Shown here in pieces: positions 48,551 to 50,447 of a stretch of DNA of 50,447 nt; the first letter of the stretch is position 1, and each line of letters begins with the position of its first letter. The DNA lies in NCBI GenBank assembly GCA_011959105.1, contig BLLU01000188.1, positions 1-50,447 on the forward strand, in the 5' to 3' direction. The position numbers were made by a program, and so were the translations under genes. The notes below the pieces were generated by a model. That model ran no database searches. It worked only from the letters and a program-made list of their open reading frames with translations, and was not told the origin of the DNA. This DNA is from Lachnospiraceae bacterium. Lineage in GTDB: Bacteria > Bacillota > Clostridia > Lachnospirales > Lachnospiraceae.

Positions 48551-49393
48551 ATGAGAACCATAGAGGTAGATACAATAACAGAAAATATCCGGGAAATGTG
48601 TATAGAGGCTAATCATTTCCTGTCGGCCGATATGAGACGGGCTCTGGATCATAGCGTGCAGGCGGAAAAATCTCCTCTGGGCAGGCAGATTCTGGAACAG
48701 CTGCAGGAAAATCTGCAGATAGCCGGGGAGGATATGATTCCCATTTGCCAGGATACAGGCATGGCTGTTATCTTTCTGGAGGTTGGCCAGGATGTACACT
48801 TTGAGGGAGGCAGTCTCGAGGAGGCTGTTCATGAGGGCGTGCGAAGGGGCTATGTGGAAGGTTATCTGCGCAAGTCCGTGGTGAAAGACCCGCTGATCCG
48901 GGAGAATACCAGAGACAATACGCCTGCGGTTATTCATTATGAAATAAAGCCCGGGGACCGGGTGAAGATTACCGTGGCCCCCAAGGGCTTTGGAAGTGAG
49001 AATATGAGCAGGGTGTTTATGCTTAAACCGGCGGACGGAATAGAAGGCGTGAAGAATGCAATCCTGACAGCGGTAAGGGACGCAGGCCCGAACGCCTGCC
49101 CTCCTATGGTGGTGGGAGTGGGCATTGGCGGGACTTTTGAGAAATGTGCCATTATGGCCAAACAGGCTTTAACCAGAGAGACCGGTGTATACTCGTCCAT
49201 TCCTTATATAAAAAAGATGGAGGAGGAACTTTTGGACGCCATCAACAAATCGGGTATTGGACCTGGGGGACTGGGCGGTTCCACCACTGCGCTTGCCGTG
49301 CATATCAATACCTACCCCACCCATATAGCCGGGCTGCCGGTGGCGGTGAATATCTGTTGCCACGTCAACCGGCACGCAGTGAGGATTTTATAG
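48551..49393 (+). CDS. Fumarate hydratase class I, alpha subunit
   Basis: The 280-residue product has IPICQDTGMAVIFLEVGQ, PKGFGSENMSRVFMLKPADG, PPMVVGVGIGGTFEKCA and GPGGLGGSTTALAVHI, with the cysteines that hold a 4Fe-4S cluster. With the beta subunit next door it interconverts fumarate and malate; tartrate dehydratase is the close alternative. ATG 48551. Confidence 0.92.
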   Translation: MRTIEVDTITENIREMCIEANHFLSADMRRALDHSVQAEKSPLGRQILEQLQENLQIAGEDMIPICQDTGMAVIFLEVGQDVHFEGGSLEEAVHEGVRRGYVEGYLRKSVVKDPLIRENTRDNTPAVIHYEIKPGDRVKITVAPKGFGSENMSRVFMLKPADGIEGVKNAILTAVRDAGPNACPPMVVGVGIGGTFEKCAIMAKQALTRETGVYSSIPYIKKMEEELLDAINKSGIGPGGLGGSTTALAVHINTYPTHIAGLPVAVNICCHVNRHAVRIL

Positions 49394-49481
49394 AACGAAG
49401 ATACTCCGGCAGTGATTGCAGGCTGAGATAGAGGTCTGTGGAAAGATACATAGGGAAAGATACATTCAGAAGGGAGTTCAT

Positions 49482-50060
49482 GTGGGAGACGGGAAGGTAA
49501 AACATCTGTGTGTGCCTTTTGGCAAAGAAGAAGCGGTAAAATTGCGGGCGGGGGATTATGTTTATCTGAGCGGCATCCTCTATACAGCCAGAGACGCCGC
49601 GCATAAAAGAATGCAGGAAGCATTGCAGGAGAACGGGGAATTGCCCTTTGATCTTGAAAACAATGTGATTTATTATATGGGACCATCGCCTGCACGGGAG
49701 GGGAGACCCATAGGCTCTGCGGGCCCCACAACGGCCAGCCGTATGGATAAGTATACCCCTGCTCTGCTTGATCTGGGATTGCGGGGAATGATTGGGAAGG
49801 GAAAGCGCAGCACAGCAGTCATAGAGGCCACGATCAGAAACCAGGCTGTATATTTTGCGGCTGTGGGCGGCGCCGGTGCACTGCTGTCCCGGTCCGTTAT
49901 TTCATCTGAGACCATAGCTTATGATGATTTGGGAACGGAGGCAATCCGCAGGCTGGAGGTCAGGGATTTTCCCGTAATCGTAGTGATAGACAGCGAGGGA
50001 AATAACCTGTATGAAACGGCTGTTTTGCAGTATACAGAAAAAATTGAAAAAAGCGATTGA
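49482..50060 (+). CDS. Fumarate hydratase class I, beta subunit
   Basis: The 192-residue product has LRAGDYVYLSGILYTARDAA, YYMGPSPAREGRPIGSAGPT and TASRMDKYTPALLDLGLRG, all typical of the beta subunit. The GTG start at 49482 follows AAGGGAG and gives the normal length; the frame is open further upstream without a good site. Its stop overlaps the promoter of the tRNA. Confidence 0.92.
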   Translation: MGDGKVKHLCVPFGKEEAVKLRAGDYVYLSGILYTARDAAHKRMQEALQENGELPFDLENNVIYYMGPSPAREGRPIGSAGPTTASRMDKYTPALLDLGLRGMIGKGKRSTAVIEATIRNQAVYFAAVGGAGALLSRSVISSETIAYDDLGTEAIRRLEVRDFPVIVVIDSEGNNLYETAVLQYTEKIEKSD

Positions 50061-50085
50061 CAAATCGGAAAAGCTTATGTATAAT
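50057..50085 (+). promoter_or_regulatory. Consensus promoter of tRNA-Ser
   Basis: TTGACA (50057-50062), 17-nt spacer, TATAAT (50080-50085): a perfect sigma-A promoter overlapping the end of the fumarate hydratase gene. It should drive the tRNA 60 bases downstream. Confidence 0.88.
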
Positions 50086-50145
50086 AATTTTTGCGTCACC
50101 TTGAAAGACGCAAATAGCATATTGGTAGTGGTGTAATTCAGATTT

Positions 50146-50233
50146 GGAGAAGTACTCAAGAGGCTGAAGAGGCGCCCCTGCTAAGGGTGTAGGTCGCTAA
50201 CGCGGCGCGAGGGTTCAAATCCCTCCTTCTCCG
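50146..50233 (+). tRNA. tRNA-Ser (GCT)
   Basis: The 88-nt sequence has acceptor arms GGAGAAG and CTTCTCC, anticodon loop CTGCTAA (anticodon GCT), a long variable arm (TCGCTAACGCGGCGC region) and the T-loop GGTTCAAATCC. The long arm is the mark of serine tRNAs. The CCA end is not encoded. Confidence 0.95.
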
Positions 50234-50282
50234 TTTTCTACCAGTGCTGAATTGCAAAGTAGAAAAAAGTTTAAAAAAGTTG

Positions 50283-50311
50283 TTGACAAGCTTTGGAGGA
50301 TGTGGTATCTT
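50283..50311 (+). promoter_or_regulatory. Strong promoter, possibly of an rRNA operon
   Basis: TTGACA (50283-50288), 17-nt spacer, TATCTT (50306-50311), preceded by an A/T-rich UP-like stretch (AGAAAAAAGTTTAAAAAAG). The remaining 135 bases contain no gene; their structured, A-rich leader character would fit the start of a 16S rRNA transcript beyond the window, but this cannot be confirmed. Confidence 0.6.
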
Positions 50312-50447
50312 ATAGAAGTTGCCGCTGAGAACGAAAGCGATAACAACAAAAACAATGCATAGGGCGATGCCTAATGCGGAAGTTCCGAGTGAGAGTTCCA
50401 AACGCAAGTTCAGAACATTGACTCAGAGCAAACAATCGGAACGTAAG

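Noticed and set aside
50156..50407. Minus-strand frame near the right edge resembling an annotated 'hypothetical protein'
   Set aside because: It runs antisense through tRNA-Ser; such frames are a known annotation artefact.

Overview
The window is the right-hand ~38.2 kb of a tailed-phage (siphovirus-type) prophage followed by ~12 kb of bacterial chromosome. The host is a low-to-mid GC Firmicute, most likely a Lachnospiraceae-type Clostridium: the flank carries a tad/Flp pilus locus with TadE-like, Flp1-like, DUF5702-like and FHA proteins, a two-subunit class I fumarate hydratase, and strong purine-rich ribosome sites. Phage genes use AGG arginine codons and GTG/TTG starts heavily. Host genes after 38.2 kb are richer in CGG/CTG and have a different texture.

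Phage layout, all on the + strand. 1-11.8 kb is the early/replication module: PP-loop reductase-like protein, DUF2786 protein, HUH-type replication endonuclease with a structured candidate origin just upstream, RNase H-like protein, DUF4406-like protein, Cys/His nuclease-like protein, MT-A70 adenine methyltransferase, HhH protein, a diversified DUF6273-like protein, ASCH protein, membrane-anchored SleB-type hydrolase, YopX-like protein, HD hydrolase (with a frameshift), SSB, and a late-regulator-like protein closed by a terminator. 11.9-38.2 kb is the late module: terminases, portal, head protein, scaffold, capsid, connectors, tail tube, tail chaperones, tape measure, baseplate/tail-tip genes, a diversity-generating retroelement (DGR), holin-like proteins, endolysin and a SPOR-like protein, ending at a strong terminator at 38171-38210. 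A self-contained moron (own promoter, putative operator repeats, ribbon-helix-helix gene, unknown gene, HNH endonuclease, own terminator) sits between the large terminase and the portal. The integrase, repressor and left attachment site lie outside the window.

The outstanding system is the DGR. One 123-bp template repeat (32737-32859) has two variable repeats. One is in the adjacent tail-tip gene (32095-32217). The other is 26 kb away in a gene of the early module (6886-7008). Differences from the template fall at template adenines: 13 of 13 for the near copy and 19 of 21 for the remote copy. Both variable repeats, but not the template, are followed at the same distance by a GC hairpin without a U-tract. 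An Avd-like protein, a template-RNA terminator and a reverse transcriptase (YMDD, DGR-type LGSEVCQ motif) complete the cassette. One phage thus diversifies a virion-type ligand and a second protein without an obvious virion-attachment domain or signal peptide.

Other notable points: a probable G/GT-type -1 frameshift at a TTTTTTC slippery site between the tail chaperones; a head protein fused to an HExxH metallopeptidase-like domain; a Tad2-like (DUF2829) anti-Thoeris protein; an endolysin with a strong internal start; and the integration itself, which interrupts the tad pilus ATPase gene cpaF in its Walker B region.

Host flank: cpaF 3' part, tadB, tadC, flp pilin, DUF5702-like protein, two TadE-like proteins, a prepilin peptidase, an FHA protein, then a rhomboid protease, a flavodoxin-like/SCP2-like protein, a HIT protein, fumarate hydratase alpha and beta subunits, tRNA-Ser(GCT), and a strong stable-RNA-like promoter running off the right edge.
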